DNA of 64,000 nt from JACKAQ01 sp965227145 (GCA_965227145.1 OZ245730.1:2790001-2854000), one strand, 5' to 3'; counted from the stretch's first letter, positions 16,467 to 25,916 are shown. Notes: generated by a model not told the origin, from the sequence alone. Translations and numbers: made by a program.

Positions 16467-17060
16467 ATGAAAAACTTTGAAATAATACTTCAAAAAAAGT
16501 TAGAGAAGCCCATTTCAAACAATCGTTCTCTTAAAGCGATTCAACCGATTCTTGGACTTCTTTCCTGGTTATTATGGCTACCGTTTGGGTTTGTAATTAT
16601 GCTATTTGCAAGTTTACTATCTTTGTGGCAAAAAATAATAATGACTATTAAAGATGAAAAACAGATTGTTAAATCTTCTGTTGCTGATGAATCAGTTAAA
16701 TGGGCGATAATGACTGGAAATGAGAAACTTAAGTTAGAAAAGCGTATTGCAGGAAGTTTGCCTTGGGATAGCGGTGATTACTTATTTCTAAGAAGTAATC
16801 CAGAAATACCACAGTTGAAAGAAAAATTTTTTGGTGATTGGTTTTATTTAGGTTTCGGAGGGGTTTTCCTTCAGAAATGGGATGATATTAGAAATATTAA
16901 TTGTGACCTACTTTTTATAGACTTTGAAACGAAAGAAATAATAACATTACTTGAAAACATTCCGACGCGATTTTGGAGTGCAAAGATAAAAAAACAGAAT
17001 GAAATAGAATTCGAGTTTTCATCAGAAATGGAATGTAATGTATATCGTTTAAAATTATAA
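16467..17060 (+). CDS. Membrane-anchored orphan protein (copy 1 of 2)
   Basis: A 197-residue protein of cassette 15 (16432-17205). One long hydrophobic hairpin at about residues 25-58 (LGLLSWLLWLPFGFVIMLF) is followed by a soluble domain with SLPWDSGDYLFLRSNP, WFYLGFGGVFLQKWDD and a strand-rich end LLFIDFETKEIITLLENIP. No known motif. Repeated identically at 43953. Confidence 0.7.
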   Translation: MKNFEIILQKKLEKPISNNRSLKAIQPILGLLSWLLWLPFGFVIMLFASLLSLWQKIIMTIKDEKQIVKSSVADESVKWAIMTGNEKLKLEKRIAGSLPWDSGDYLFLRSNPEIPQLKEKFFGDWFYLGFGGVFLQKWDDIRNINCDLLFIDFETKEIITLLENIPTRFWSAKIKKQNEIEFEFSSEMECNVYRLKL

Positions 17061-17080
17061 AATTATGGCAATTATTTAGA

Positions 17081-17211
17081 ACCTAACTATCGGTTGTACC
17101 GGACGCAACCGCAGGGCTGTGCTTTTGTTCTAAGTTTTAGTTTGTGCAAACAGTTGTAAAATATCAGCAAATTCGGTGCAAGTGTTGCGCCGGTAAACCT
17201 TTTTGTTAGGC
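17081..17211 (+). repeat. attC: attC of cassette 15
   Basis: R'' ACCTAAC, shortened middle (GTGCAAACAGTTG), R' GTTAGGC supplied by the next gene cassette. Confidence 0.85.
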
Positions 17212-17215
17212 GTAT

Positions 17216-17854
17216 ATGAGTAAATTCAATCAAATAATCTATATTAAAACTATTTCATTTATTACTGCTGTCGGTATTGCAGTATTTGGAATTTTCTTTG
17301 AGTTCAATCAGGTATTGTTTTTTCTGGCAATAGTTTCTGTAATTCTCTCTTTCACCTTGGATTTTTATACAGTTTTTTTTACCAGGAATTATAGATTGAA
17401 GACGAATACTAATGATCTCTTTAACCATAAATTTATTGTAAGTCCAATAGATTTAATCATTAAAACAATTCCAATAATACTACTTTTTACTGGTTTGAAA
17501 GATATTTATCACTACTCATTTGTAATTTTTTCGTTAGCAATTATTGTGAATTTGATTGTGTTTTTCCTTAGAAAATTATTAATAATCGACAATATTATTA
17601 TTTCTGATAAATATATCAGAGTAAATCAAGAAGAGATAACATTTATTACCATTGAAGAAATCACATCTATTCAATATAACGGTCTATTCAATAGCCTTAC
17701 TTTTTTCAAGAAAAATTCAAAAAGACTTGGTGACATCAGTTTATCCAAATTTGTAAATGAGGATCAGGAACGGATTAAAAGAAGGATTAATGAATTGGCT
17801 AAAACTAATCAAATTGAGTTGAGTGATAATTTAGTACAATTTAATCTCCAGTAA
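17216..17854 (+). CDS. Four-helix membrane protein, orphan (copy 2 of 4)
   Basis: Encodes the same 212 residues as the gene at 11890. It belongs to cassette 16 (17206-17988), which together with the following family A cassette forms a 1116-bp block found again at 20871 and 24801. Confidence 0.8.
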   Translation: MSKFNQIIYIKTISFITAVGIAVFGIFFEFNQVLFFLAIVSVILSFTLDFYTVFFTRNYRLKTNTNDLFNHKFIVSPIDLIIKTIPIILLFTGLKDIYHYSFVIFSLAIIVNLIVFFLRKLLIIDNIIISDKYIRVNQEEITFITIEEITSIQYNGLFNSLTFFKKNSKRLGDISLSKFVNEDQERIKRRINELAKTNQIELSDNLVQFNLQ

Positions 17855-17862
17855 GAAGGCTT

Positions 17863-17994
17863 GTCTAACTATCGGTTGTACCGGACGCAACCGCAGTGCT
17901 GTGCATTTGTTCTAAATTTTAGTTTGTGCAAATGGGTTGTAAAATTTCAGCAAATTCGGTGCAAGTGTTGCGCCGGTAAACCGTGTTGTTAGAA
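17863..17994 (+). repeat. attC: attC of cassette 16
   Basis: R'' GTCTAAC, R' GTTAGAA. Reads GTGCTGTGCATTTG, distinguishing copies 2-4 from copy 1 (GTGCTGTGCTTTTG). Confidence 0.85.
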
Positions 17995-18321
17995 TGCAAA
18001 TTGAAAAAGGCTAAAAAGACAAAAACCGATTTTGGCTGTTGGGAAAACATAAATTTGTATCTGTTTTGGTTTACCATTTTGTTGTAAATGTTCATTTTTT
18101 GGTGCCAGTTTCTACATGTCGTGTTTTTGCGTCGTTGGTTGCCAACGCGTGTTTTGTCGGCGGTGGTTGTTTGTGTGCAAGTTCGTTTGGTGCTGTTCTA
18201 ACTGGCGGTTGTACCGGACGCAACCGCAGGGCTGTGCTTTCGTTCTAAAAAATATTTTGTGCAAATAAGTAAAATAAAATCAACCGGTTGTGTGCAAGTG
18301 TTTCGCCGGTAAACCTTTTTG
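17989..18321 (+). other. Non-coding cassette 17, family A
   Basis: attC at 18196-18327. Same 333 bases as cassettes 25 and 32; private mark GTCGGCGG and TCGTTTGGTGC. Confidence 0.8.
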
Positions 18322-18697
18322 TTAGATTCAGTTTTGTATTTTTACAAAAAAGAAAAGACTCCGAAAAATGGAGCAAAAGCCAACGCAAAGTAAATATTTT
18401 AAAGACGTCCTCTTTTCGTAAGTGAAAGCCAGTTTGCGGGATAAATATTTAAGAGTCGGTTTAATTTAGTGCTGGGTTTTTGCAAGTTTATATTTTGGTT
18501 TTGTGGTCAACTGCGGGCTTCTGTAAAAATGTAAGTCAGTTGGCGGAGCTTTGTAAAAACAAAGTGTTGCGTTTCTAACTTTCGGTTGTACCGGACGCAA
18601 CCGCAGGGCTGTGCTTTTGTTCTAAAAAATATTTGTGCAAATGGGTTGTAAAAATTCAGCAAATTGTGGCGTAGTGTTGCGCCGGTAAACCTTTTTG
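18322..18697 (+). other. Non-coding cassette 18, family B2
   Basis: attC at 18573-18703. Hairpin loop reads CTCCGAAAAATGGAG. Confidence 0.8.
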
Positions 18698-19022
18698 TTA
18701 GAAAGCAAAATGAAAAAAACAAAAACCGTTTCTGATTTTTGGGAAAACATAAGTTTGTATCTGTTTTGGTTTACCAGATTGTGGTGAAAGTTCGTTCTTT
18801 TTGGTGGCAACTTCTACATGTCGTGTGTTTGCGTCGCTGGTTGCCAACGCGCGTTTTGTCTGCGGTGGTTTTGTCTGTGCAAGTTCGTTTTGTGCATTTC
18901 TAACTTTCGGTTGTACCGGACGCAACCGCAGGGCTGTGCTTTCGTTCTAAAAATTATCTGAGCAAATAAGCTTAATAAAATCAGCAAATTCGGTGCAAGT
19001 GTTGCGCCGGTAAACCGTGTTG
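18698..19022 (+). other. Non-coding cassette 19, family A, divergent
   Basis: Reads TTCTTTTTGGTGGCAACTTC where most A copies have TTTTTTGGTGCCAG, which breaks any A-type reading frame. attC at 18898-19028. Confidence 0.75.
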
Positions 19023-19357
19023 TTAGAAGGCAAATTGAAAAAGGCTAAAAAGTCAAAAACCGATTTTGGCTGTTGGGAAAACATAAGTTTATATCTGTTT
19101 TGGTTTACCAGATTTTGGTGAAAGTTCATTCTTTTTGGTGGTCTTTTCTACGGGTCGTGTGTTTGCATCGTTGGTTGCCAACGCGCGTTTTGTCTGCGGT
19201 GGTTGTTTGTGTGCAAGTTCGTTTTGTGCGGTTCTAACTTTCGGTTGTACCGGACGCAACCGCAGGGCTGTGCTTTTGTTCTAAATTTTAGTTTGTGCAA
19301 AATGGTTGTAAAATATCAGCAAATTGTGGCGTAGTGTTGCGCCGGTAAACCGTGTTG
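19023..19357 (+). other. Non-coding cassette 20, family A, divergent
   Basis: Shares the TTCTTTTTGGTGG form with cassettes 19 and 37. attC at 19232-19363. Confidence 0.75.
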
Positions 19358-19690
19358 TTAGAAGGCAAATCGAAAAAGGCTAAAAAGACAAAAACCGATT
19401 TTGGTTGTTGGAAAAACATAAACTCTTATTTGTTTTGGTTTACCAGTTTGTGGTGAACGTTCGTTTTTTGGTGCCAGTTTCTACATGTCGTGTGTTTGCG
19501 TCGTTGGGTGCCAACGCACGTTTTGTCTGTGGTGGTTGTTTGTGTGCAAATTGGTTTGTGCTGTTCTAACTGGCGGTTGTACCGGACGAAACCGCAGGGC
19601 TGGCAGTTTCTTTCTAAATTTTAAATTGTGCAAATAAGTTTAATAAAATCAGCCGGTTGTGTGCAAGTGTTTCGCCGGTAAACCTTTTTG
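19358..19690 (+). other. Non-coding cassette 21, family A
   Basis: attC at 19564-19696, AAACC/GTTTCG subtype. A one-base loss (AATTGGTTTGTGC) shifts the A-type reading frame. Confidence 0.8.
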
Positions 19691-19714
19691 TTAGATTCAT
19701 ACAAAATTTAACAT

Positions 19715-20194
19715 ATGGAAATAAAAGCCAAAAAATCTACAATGATATTATCAGTTTTCATTGTTTTCTTTGGAGTTATGGGGGCTTATAGGGAGATAAC
19801 TTTGGGCGAAGATGTGATTTTTCCTTGGATGATAATTTTAGCAATTCCCCTTGAATTGGTTTTTGTTCTGTTTCTTTTGCCTACATTTCGTTTGTTTTTC
19901 TCTGAAAAAGGCATAAAGAGATATTGGAAAATTGGGATAGGCAGGTATATTCTTTGGGAGGAAAACCGGTATTCACTACAGTGGAACAATGTAACGAGTG
20001 TCTTTTCAGTTCTTCCACTTTGGCTCCCTATAAAAATGATTGGAGTTGGTGGACGAACAAATCGTCGATATTTAGTATTTTTTGTTGGTACATATACAAC
20101 CCAAAAAAAGGATGCGATTATTTACATCGTAAACCATGTAAAAACAGAAGTAATAAGTAACGACGTTAAGAAAATAGTCAAAAAGTATAACTAA
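19715..20194 (+). CDS. Two-helix membrane protein with PH-like tail (copy 1 of 2)
   Basis: A 159-residue protein of cassette 22 (19691-20499). Helices at about 9-24 and 36-57, then a soluble domain: FFSEKGIKRYWKIG, ILWEENRYSLQWNNVTSV and RRYLVFFVGTYTTQKKD, ending in a helix VISNDVKKIVKKYN. The order of strands and terminal helix suggests a small PH-type domain as in other bacterial membrane orphans (inference). The gene is followed by about 180 bases that end in a family B2 tail, so this cassette is a fusion of a gene and a non-coding cassette. Repeated at 44716. Confidence 0.75.
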   Translation: MEIKAKKSTMILSVFIVFFGVMGAYREITLGEDVIFPWMIILAIPLELVFVLFLLPTFRLFFSEKGIKRYWKIGIGRYILWEENRYSLQWNNVTSVFSVLPLWLPIKMIGVGGRTNRRYLVFFVGTYTTQKKDAIIYIVNHVKTEVISNDVKKIVKKYN

Positions 20195-20373
20195 TATAAT
20201 GACACTCACTAAAAGTGACAGCTTACTATCATAAGTTTTTTCTTTAAAAGAATATTAAAACACTGTTAAACGGTAAATTTGGGAGTGTTTATAATTCGAT
20301 TTTGTGGTCAATTCTGCGCTGCAGGTTAAATGTAAGTCAGTTGGCGGAGCTTTGGAGAAACAAAGTGTTGCTT
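20195..20373 (+). other. Gene-free 3' part of cassette 22 with B2 tail
   Basis: The first 90 bases are unique and AT-rich. From about 20285 (TTTGTGGTCAATTCTG) to the attC the sequence is the B2 tail, including AAATGTAAGTCAGTTGGCGG. Confidence 0.7.
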
Positions 20374-20505
20374 TTCTAACTTTCGGTTGTACCGGACGCA
20401 ACCGCAGGGCTGTGCTTTTGTTCTAAATTTTAGTTTGTGCAAATGGGTTGTAAAATATCAGCAAATTCAGTGCAAGTGTTGCGCCGGTAAACCGTGTTGT
20501 TAGAT
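20374..20505 (+). repeat. attC: attC of cassette 22
   Basis: R'' TTCTAAC, right part reads AAATTCAGTGCAAG, R' GTTAGAT. Confidence 0.85.
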
Positions 20506-20870
20506 TCGGTTTTGTGTTTTCAGAAAAGAAAAACTCCAAAAAATGGAGCAATTGCCAACGCCAAAATAATATTTAAAAAGATGTCCGTAAACGAAAGTGA
20601 AAGCTGATTTGACGAATAATATTTAAGAGTCGGCTTTTCGTAAGTGAAAGGTTTTCAGTAGTTTATATTTTTGGTTGTTTGTAATTCAGTAAGTTTTGTG
20701 TGTTTTAGCGGCGTATTTTTTCGTGGTAAATTTAAGTGTTGCGGTTCTAACTATCGGTTGTACCGGACGCAACCGCAGGGCTGTGCTTTTGTTCTAAATT
20801 TTAGGTTGTGCAAATAAGTTTAATAAAATCAGCAAATTCGGTGCAAGTGTTTCGCCGGTAAACCTTTTCG
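20500..20870 (+). other. Non-coding cassette 23, family B1
   Basis: Nearly the same as cassette 35 (differs at GTTTTAGCGG against GTTTTCGCGG). attC at 20745-20876 mixes subtypes, with GTTTCG on the right arm. Confidence 0.8.
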
Positions 20871-20880
20871 TTAGGCGTAT

Positions 20881-21519
20881 ATGAGTAAATTCAATCAAAT
20901 AATCTATATTAAAACTATTTCATTTATTACTGCTGTCGGTATTGCAGTATTTGGAATTTTCTTTGAGTTCAATCAGGTATTGTTTTTTCTGGCAATAGTT
21001 TCTGTAATTCTCTCTTTCACCTTGGATTTTTATACAGTTTTTTTTACCAGGAATTATAGATTGAAGACGAATACTAATGATCTCTTTAACCATAAATTTA
21101 TTGTAAGTCCAATAGATTTAATCATTAAAACAATTCCAATAATACTACTTTTTACTGGTTTGAAAGATATTTATCACTACTCATTTGTAATTTTTTCGTT
21201 AGCAATTATTGTGAATTTGATTGTGTTTTTCCTTAGAAAATTATTAATAATCGACAATATTATTATTTCTGATAAATATATCAGAGTAAATCAAGAAGAG
21301 ATAACATTTATTACCATTGAAGAAATCACATCTATTCAATATAACGGTCTATTCAATAGCCTTACTTTTTTCAAGAAAAATTCAAAAAGACTTGGTGACA
21401 TCAGTTTATCCAAATTTGTAAATGAGGATCAGGAACGGATTAAAAGAAGGATTAATGAATTGGCTAAAACTAATCAAATTGAGTTGAGTGATAATTTAGT
21501 ACAATTTAATCTCCAGTAA
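20881..21519 (+). CDS. Four-helix membrane protein, orphan (copy 3 of 4)
   Basis: Same 212 residues as the gene at 11890; cassette 24 (20871-21653). First member of the second 1116-bp block. Confidence 0.8.
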   Translation: MSKFNQIIYIKTISFITAVGIAVFGIFFEFNQVLFFLAIVSVILSFTLDFYTVFFTRNYRLKTNTNDLFNHKFIVSPIDLIIKTIPIILLFTGLKDIYHYSFVIFSLAIIVNLIVFFLRKLLIIDNIIISDKYIRVNQEEITFITIEEITSIQYNGLFNSLTFFKKNSKRLGDISLSKFVNEDQERIKRRINELAKTNQIELSDNLVQFNLQ

Positions 21520-21527
21520 GAAGGCTT

Positions 21528-21659
21528 GTCTAACTATCGGTTGTACCGGACGCAACCGCAGTGCTGTGCATTTGTTCTAAATTTTAGTTTGTGCAAATGG
21601 GTTGTAAAATTTCAGCAAATTCGGTGCAAGTGTTGCGCCGGTAAACCGTGTTGTTAGAA
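21528..21659 (+). repeat. attC: attC of cassette 24
   Basis: Same as the attC at 17863, including GTGCTGTGCATTTG. Confidence 0.85.
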
Positions 21660-21986
21660 TGCAAATTGAAAAAGGCTAAAAAGACAAAAACCGATTTTGG
21701 CTGTTGGGAAAACATAAATTTGTATCTGTTTTGGTTTACCATTTTGTTGTAAATGTTCATTTTTTGGTGCCAGTTTCTACATGTCGTGTTTTTGCGTCGT
21801 TGGTTGCCAACGCGTGTTTTGTCGGCGGTGGTTGTTTGTGTGCAAGTTCGTTTGGTGCTGTTCTAACTGGCGGTTGTACCGGACGCAACCGCAGGGCTGT
21901 GCTTTCGTTCTAAAAAATATTTTGTGCAAATAAGTAAAATAAAATCAACCGGTTGTGTGCAAGTGTTTCGCCGGTAAACCTTTTTG
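21654..21986 (+). other. Non-coding cassette 25, family A
   Basis: Copy of cassette 17; attC at 21861-21992. Confidence 0.8.
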
Positions 21987-22001
21987 TTAGGATTTCTCAT
22001 A

Positions 22002-22421
22002 ATGGACAAATCTGAACAAATAAAAGCCTGGCGTATTCGGTGGTTAACAATTTTATATGAATTAACACATATTGATGTTCAACGAAGATTATGGATTGAT
22101 AATATTAATTCAACTGTTATCGGCTCGTATAGTGAGGATATTTGTCAATACTTTGATGATCTAGCTATTGATGACAACTATAAATTTCAAATTATAGAAG
22201 GATATATAAGCGAAGTAGAATTAAATATTATCTTAGAATTTCACAAAAGGGTAGACAAGTATATTCCAGAAAACGAATCAGATCATGAAATATTAAACGA
22301 TCCCATTTGGCAAGAGATAGTAGATTCAGGTTTATTATGTTGGTTAAAGTTAAAACATCACATTACAGATGAGGCTGAAAAAAAACTTATATACAAATTA
22401 GAAAATTCATTCTTTAATTAA
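22002..22421 (+). CDS. Acidic helical orphan protein (copy 1 of 3)
   Basis: A 139-residue soluble protein of cassette 26 (21987-22586). No signal sequence. It is helical and acidic, with IKAWRIRWLTILYELTHIDV at the start, then EDICQYFDDLAIDD and a closing LKHHITDEAEKKLIYKLEN. ATG 22002 lies about 10 bases after the core GTTAGGA, whose AGGA can serve as ribosome site. The family is unknown to me; small acidic cassette proteins are sometimes antitoxins or anti-phage immunity proteins, but nothing here shows that. Two further identical copies exist. Confidence 0.75.
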   Translation: MDKSEQIKAWRIRWLTILYELTHIDVQRRLWIDNINSTVIGSYSEDICQYFDDLAIDDNYKFQIIEGYISEVELNIILEFHKRVDKYIPENESDHEILNDPIWQEIVDSGLLCWLKLKHHITDEAEKKLIYKLENSFFN

Positions 22422-22460
22422 ATTTTCATTTTTAGATCATTGTAAAACTTAGTTTTGCGC

Positions 22461-22592
22461 TCCTAACTTTCGGTTGTACCGGACGCAACCGCAGGGCTGT
22501 GCTTTTGGTCTAAGTTTTAGTTTGTGCAAAATAGTTGTAAAACATCAGCAAATTCGGTGCAAGTGTTGCGCCGGTAAACCTTTTTGTTAGAA
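22461..22592 (+). repeat. attC: attC of cassette 26
   Basis: R'' TCCTAAC is the exact complement of this cassette's opening core GTTAGGA. R' GTTAGAA. Confidence 0.85.
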
Positions 22593-22911
22593 TGCAAATC
22601 GAAAAAGGCTAAAAAAACATTTTTGGCTGTTGGGAAAACATAAGTTTGTATCTGTTTTGGTTTACCAGTTTGTGGTAAACGTTCGTTTTTTGGTACCAGT
22701 TTCTACATGTCGTTTGTTTGCGTCGTTGGCTGCCAACGCGTGTTTTGTCTGCGGTGGTTGTTTGTGTGCAAGTTCGTTTTGTGCGGTTCTAACTTTCGGT
22801 TGTACCGGACGCAACCGCAGGGCTGTGCTTTTGTTCTAAAAAATAATTGTGCAAATAAGTTTAATAAAATCAGCTAATTGTGGCGTAGTGTTGCGCCGGT
22901 AAACCGTGTAG
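22587..22911 (+). other. Non-coding cassette 27, family A
   Basis: Shows both hairpins perfectly: GTTTACCA-GTTTG-TGGTAAAC at 22660-22680 and CGTTGG-CTG-CCAACG at 22724-22738. attC at 22787-22917. Confidence 0.8.
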
Positions 22912-22926
22912 TTAGGATTTCTCATA

Positions 22927-23346
22927 ATGGACAAATCTGAACAAATAAAAGCCTGGCGTATTCGGTGGTTAACAATTTTATATGAATTAACACATATTGA
23001 TGTTCAACGAAGATTATGGATTGATAATATTAATTCAACTGTTATCGGCTCGTATAGTGAGGATATTTGTCAATACTTTGATGATCTAGCTATTGATGAC
23101 AACTATAAATTTCAAATTATAGAAGGATATATAAGCGAAGTAGAATTAAATATTATCTTAGAATTTCACAAAAGGGTAGACAAGTATATTCCAGAAAACG
23201 AATCAGATCATGAAATATTAAACGATCCCATTTGGCAAGAGATAGTAGATTCAGGTTTATTATGTTGGTTAAAGTTAAAACATCACATTACAGATGAGGC
23301 TGAAAAAAAACTTATATACAAATTAGAAAATTCATTCTTTAATTAA
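22927..23346 (+). CDS. Acidic helical orphan protein (copy 2 of 3)
   Basis: Same protein as the gene at 22002; cassette 28 (22912-23511). It lies exactly 925 bases downstream, in a tandem duplication of a two-cassette unit. Confidence 0.75.
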   Translation: MDKSEQIKAWRIRWLTILYELTHIDVQRRLWIDNINSTVIGSYSEDICQYFDDLAIDDNYKFQIIEGYISEVELNIILEFHKRVDKYIPENESDHEILNDPIWQEIVDSGLLCWLKLKHHITDEAEKKLIYKLENSFFN

Positions 23347-23385
23347 ATTTTCATTTTTAGATCATTGTAAAACTTAGTTTTGCGC

Positions 23386-23517
23386 TCCTAACTTTCGGTT
23401 GTACCGGACGCAACCGCAGGGCTGTGCTTTTGGTCTAAGTTTTAGTTTGTGCAAAATAGTTGTAAAACATCAGCAAATTCGGTGCAAGTGTTGCGCCGGT
23501 AAACCTTTTTGTTAGAA
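23386..23517 (+). repeat. attC: attC of cassette 28
   Basis: Same as the attC at 22461; R'' TCCTAAC, R' GTTAGAA. Confidence 0.85.
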
Positions 23518-23836
23518 TGCAAATCGAAAAAGGCTAAAAAAACATTTTTGGCTGTTGGGAAAACATAAGTTTGTATCTGTTTTGGTTTACCAGTTTGTGG
23601 TAAACGTTCGTTTTTTGGTACCAGTTTCTACATGTCGTTTGTTTGCGTCGTTGGCTGCCAACGCGTGTTTTGTCTGCGGTGGTTGTTTGTGTGCAAGTTC
23701 GTTTTGTGCGGTTCTAACTTTCGGTTGTACCGGACGCAACCGCAGGGCTGTGCTTTTGTTCTAAAAAATAATTGTGCAAATAAGTTTAATAAAATCAGCT
23801 AATTGTGGCGTAGTGTTGCGCCGGTAAACCGTGTAG
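23512..23836 (+). other. Non-coding cassette 29, family A
   Basis: Copy of cassette 27; attC at 23712-23842. Confidence 0.8.
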
Positions 23837-23859
23837 TTAGAAAAATAAGGTCCCTATTT

Positions 23860-24672
23860 ATGAAGCTGAAGTTTTTTACATTTATCTTAATATTTTTGTT
23901 GGCTCCTGCTTGCAGTTTTTTGCAGAATAATAATATTCCAATGCTCCGCATGAAACTGAGTGACTTGCTTAATGATAATAACTTTGAACAGGCATCAAAT
24001 TTATTCTATTATCCGAACTCGTTATCTGACCAGGAAAAGAAATCAAAAAAAGATCAACTGGTTAACAATTTGAAACTCATAAAAAATACGCTTGGTAATA
24101 TTCAACCACAAAATTATCCAGTACCAAATTCAAATTACGAAATTAAAATCAGCTCATTAGAAAGAGAAGACTTTGTGAATTTAAAGGACCTGACTGGAGG
24201 CACTTTTCCGGTTCTCTATTCCAATGCCCTCGCAGGATATTTTGGGATAGATGTAACGGAGTCTAGTATATTTCGACCCAATATTGTAAATATCACTTTT
24301 GAATTAGACTCGTTAAGCGATCAGCAACTCAAGGAATTCGAGCAGAATGGGATAAAAGTCAAAAGACTATATACTAGTCAACAAATTAAGTCCAGATATC
24401 CTATTGTTTATGAAGAAATTGAGACGGTTTTTAATAATATCAATCCAGATTATCCTGATATTAGTAATTATCAAACAATGATAAATGAGATTCTACCTTT
24501 TTTGGAAAATTGCAATTCACAGGAAGAACTAAAAATATTTATTAAAAAATTAAGAAGTATTGATCTATTTGAAGACAAGATCAAAGATGCTGAATTTGTA
24601 GAATATGTGAAGAAATACGAACAACTATCAGGTGAAATCTGGATGAAGTGGCAAGCATACAAAGCACAATAG
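23860..24672 (+). CDS. Lipoprotein, orphan
   Basis: A 270-residue protein of cassette 30 (23837-24800). Lipoprotein signal MKLKFFTFILIFLLAPACSF, Cys18 acylated. ATG 23860 is chosen because the longer open frame runs backwards through the upstream attC. The mature part is helical and charged, with SDQEKKSKKDQLVNNLKLIK, a middle region LTGGTFPVLYSNALAGYFGI and an acidic helical end. No family recognised. Single copy. Confidence 0.75.
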   Translation: MKLKFFTFILIFLLAPACSFLQNNNIPMLRMKLSDLLNDNNFEQASNLFYYPNSLSDQEKKSKKDQLVNNLKLIKNTLGNIQPQNYPVPNSNYEIKISSLEREDFVNLKDLTGGTFPVLYSNALAGYFGIDVTESSIFRPNIVNITFELDSLSDQQLKEFEQNGIKVKRLYTSQQIKSRYPIVYEEIETVFNNINPDYPDISNYQTMINEILPFLENCNSQEELKIFIKKLRSIDLFEDKIKDAEFVEYVKKYEQLSGEIWMKWQAYKAQ

Positions 24673-24675
24673 CTT

Positions 24676-24806
24676 TTCTAACTATCGGTTGTACCGGACG
24701 CAACCGCGGGGCTGTGCTTTCGTTCTAAATTTTAGTTTGTGCAAATGGTTGTAAAATATCATCAAATTGTGGCGTAGTGTTGCGCCAGTAAACCGTGTTG
24801 TTAGGC
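24676..24806 (+). repeat. attC: attC of cassette 30
   Basis: R'' TTCTAAC, arms with two private changes (AACCGCGGGGC, TTGCGCCAGTAAACC), R' GTTAGGC. Confidence 0.85.
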
Positions 24807-24810
24807 GTAT

Positions 24811-25449
24811 ATGAGTAAATTCAATCAAATAATCTATATTAAAACTATTTCATTTATTACTGCTGTCGGTATTGCAGTATTTGGAATTTTCTTTGAGTTC
24901 AATCAGGTATTGTTTTTTCTGGCAATAGTTTCTGTAATTCTCTCTTTCACCTTGGATTTTTATACAGTTTTTTTTACCAGGAATTATAGATTGAAGACGA
25001 ATACTAATGATCTCTTTAACCATAAATTTATTGTAAGTCCAATAGATTTAATCATTAAAACAATTCCAATAATACTACTTTTTACTGGTTTGAAAGATAT
25101 TTATCACTACTCATTTGTAATTTTTTCGTTAGCAATTATTGTGAATTTGATTGTGTTTTTCCTTAGAAAATTATTAATAATCGACAATATTATTATTTCT
25201 GATAAATATATCAGAGTAAATCAAGAAGAGATAACATTTATTACCATTGAAGAAATCACATCTATTCAATATAACGGTCTATTCAATAGCCTTACTTTTT
25301 TCAAGAAAAATTCAAAAAGACTTGGTGACATCAGTTTATCCAAATTTGTAAATGAGGATCAGGAACGGATTAAAAGAAGGATTAATGAATTGGCTAAAAC
25401 TAATCAAATTGAGTTGAGTGATAATTTAGTACAATTTAATCTCCAGTAA
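24811..25449 (+). CDS. Four-helix membrane protein, orphan (copy 4 of 4)
   Basis: Same 212 residues as the gene at 11890; cassette 31 (24801-25583), third 1116-bp block. Confidence 0.8.
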   Translation: MSKFNQIIYIKTISFITAVGIAVFGIFFEFNQVLFFLAIVSVILSFTLDFYTVFFTRNYRLKTNTNDLFNHKFIVSPIDLIIKTIPIILLFTGLKDIYHYSFVIFSLAIIVNLIVFFLRKLLIIDNIIISDKYIRVNQEEITFITIEEITSIQYNGLFNSLTFFKKNSKRLGDISLSKFVNEDQERIKRRINELAKTNQIELSDNLVQFNLQ

Positions 25450-25457
25450 GAAGGCTT

Positions 25458-25589
25458 GTCTAACTATCGGTTGTACCGGACGCAACCGCAGTGCTGTGCA
25501 TTTGTTCTAAATTTTAGTTTGTGCAAATGGGTTGTAAAATTTCAGCAAATTCGGTGCAAGTGTTGCGCCGGTAAACCGTGTTGTTAGAA
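25458..25589 (+). repeat. attC: attC of cassette 31
   Basis: Same as the attCs at 17863 and 21528. Confidence 0.85.
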
Positions 25590-25916
25590 TGCAAATTGAA
25601 AAAGGCTAAAAAGACAAAAACCGATTTTGGCTGTTGGGAAAACATAAATTTGTATCTGTTTTGGTTTACCATTTTGTTGTAAATGTTCATTTTTTGGTGC
25701 CAGTTTCTACATGTCGTGTTTTTGCGTCGTTGGTTGCCAACGCGTGTTTTGTCGGCGGTGGTTGTTTGTGTGCAAGTTCGTTTGGTGCTGTTCTAACTGG
25801 CGGTTGTACCGGACGCAACCGCAGGGCTGTGCTTTCGTTCTAAAAAATATTTTGTGCAAATAAGTAAAATAAAATCAACCGGTTGTGTGCAAGTGTTTCG
25901 CCGGTAAACCTTTTTG
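25584..25916 (+). other. Non-coding cassette 32, family A
   Basis: Copy of cassettes 17 and 25; attC at 25791-25922. Confidence 0.8.

Noticed and set aside
22720..22790. Resemblance of the end of family A bodies (CCAACGCG ... GCGGTGGTT) to the Vibrio cholerae repeat type of attC
   Set aside because: Only short patches agree and no core or arm pairing was found; it could be chance, though a relic attC origin of family A cannot be excluded.
23803..23859. Upstream extensions of cassette genes through the attC (for example MWRSVAPVNRVV starts before 23860 and 55171)
   Set aside because: MWRSVAPVNRVV is the attC right arm in translation; true starts are taken as the first suitable ATG after the core.
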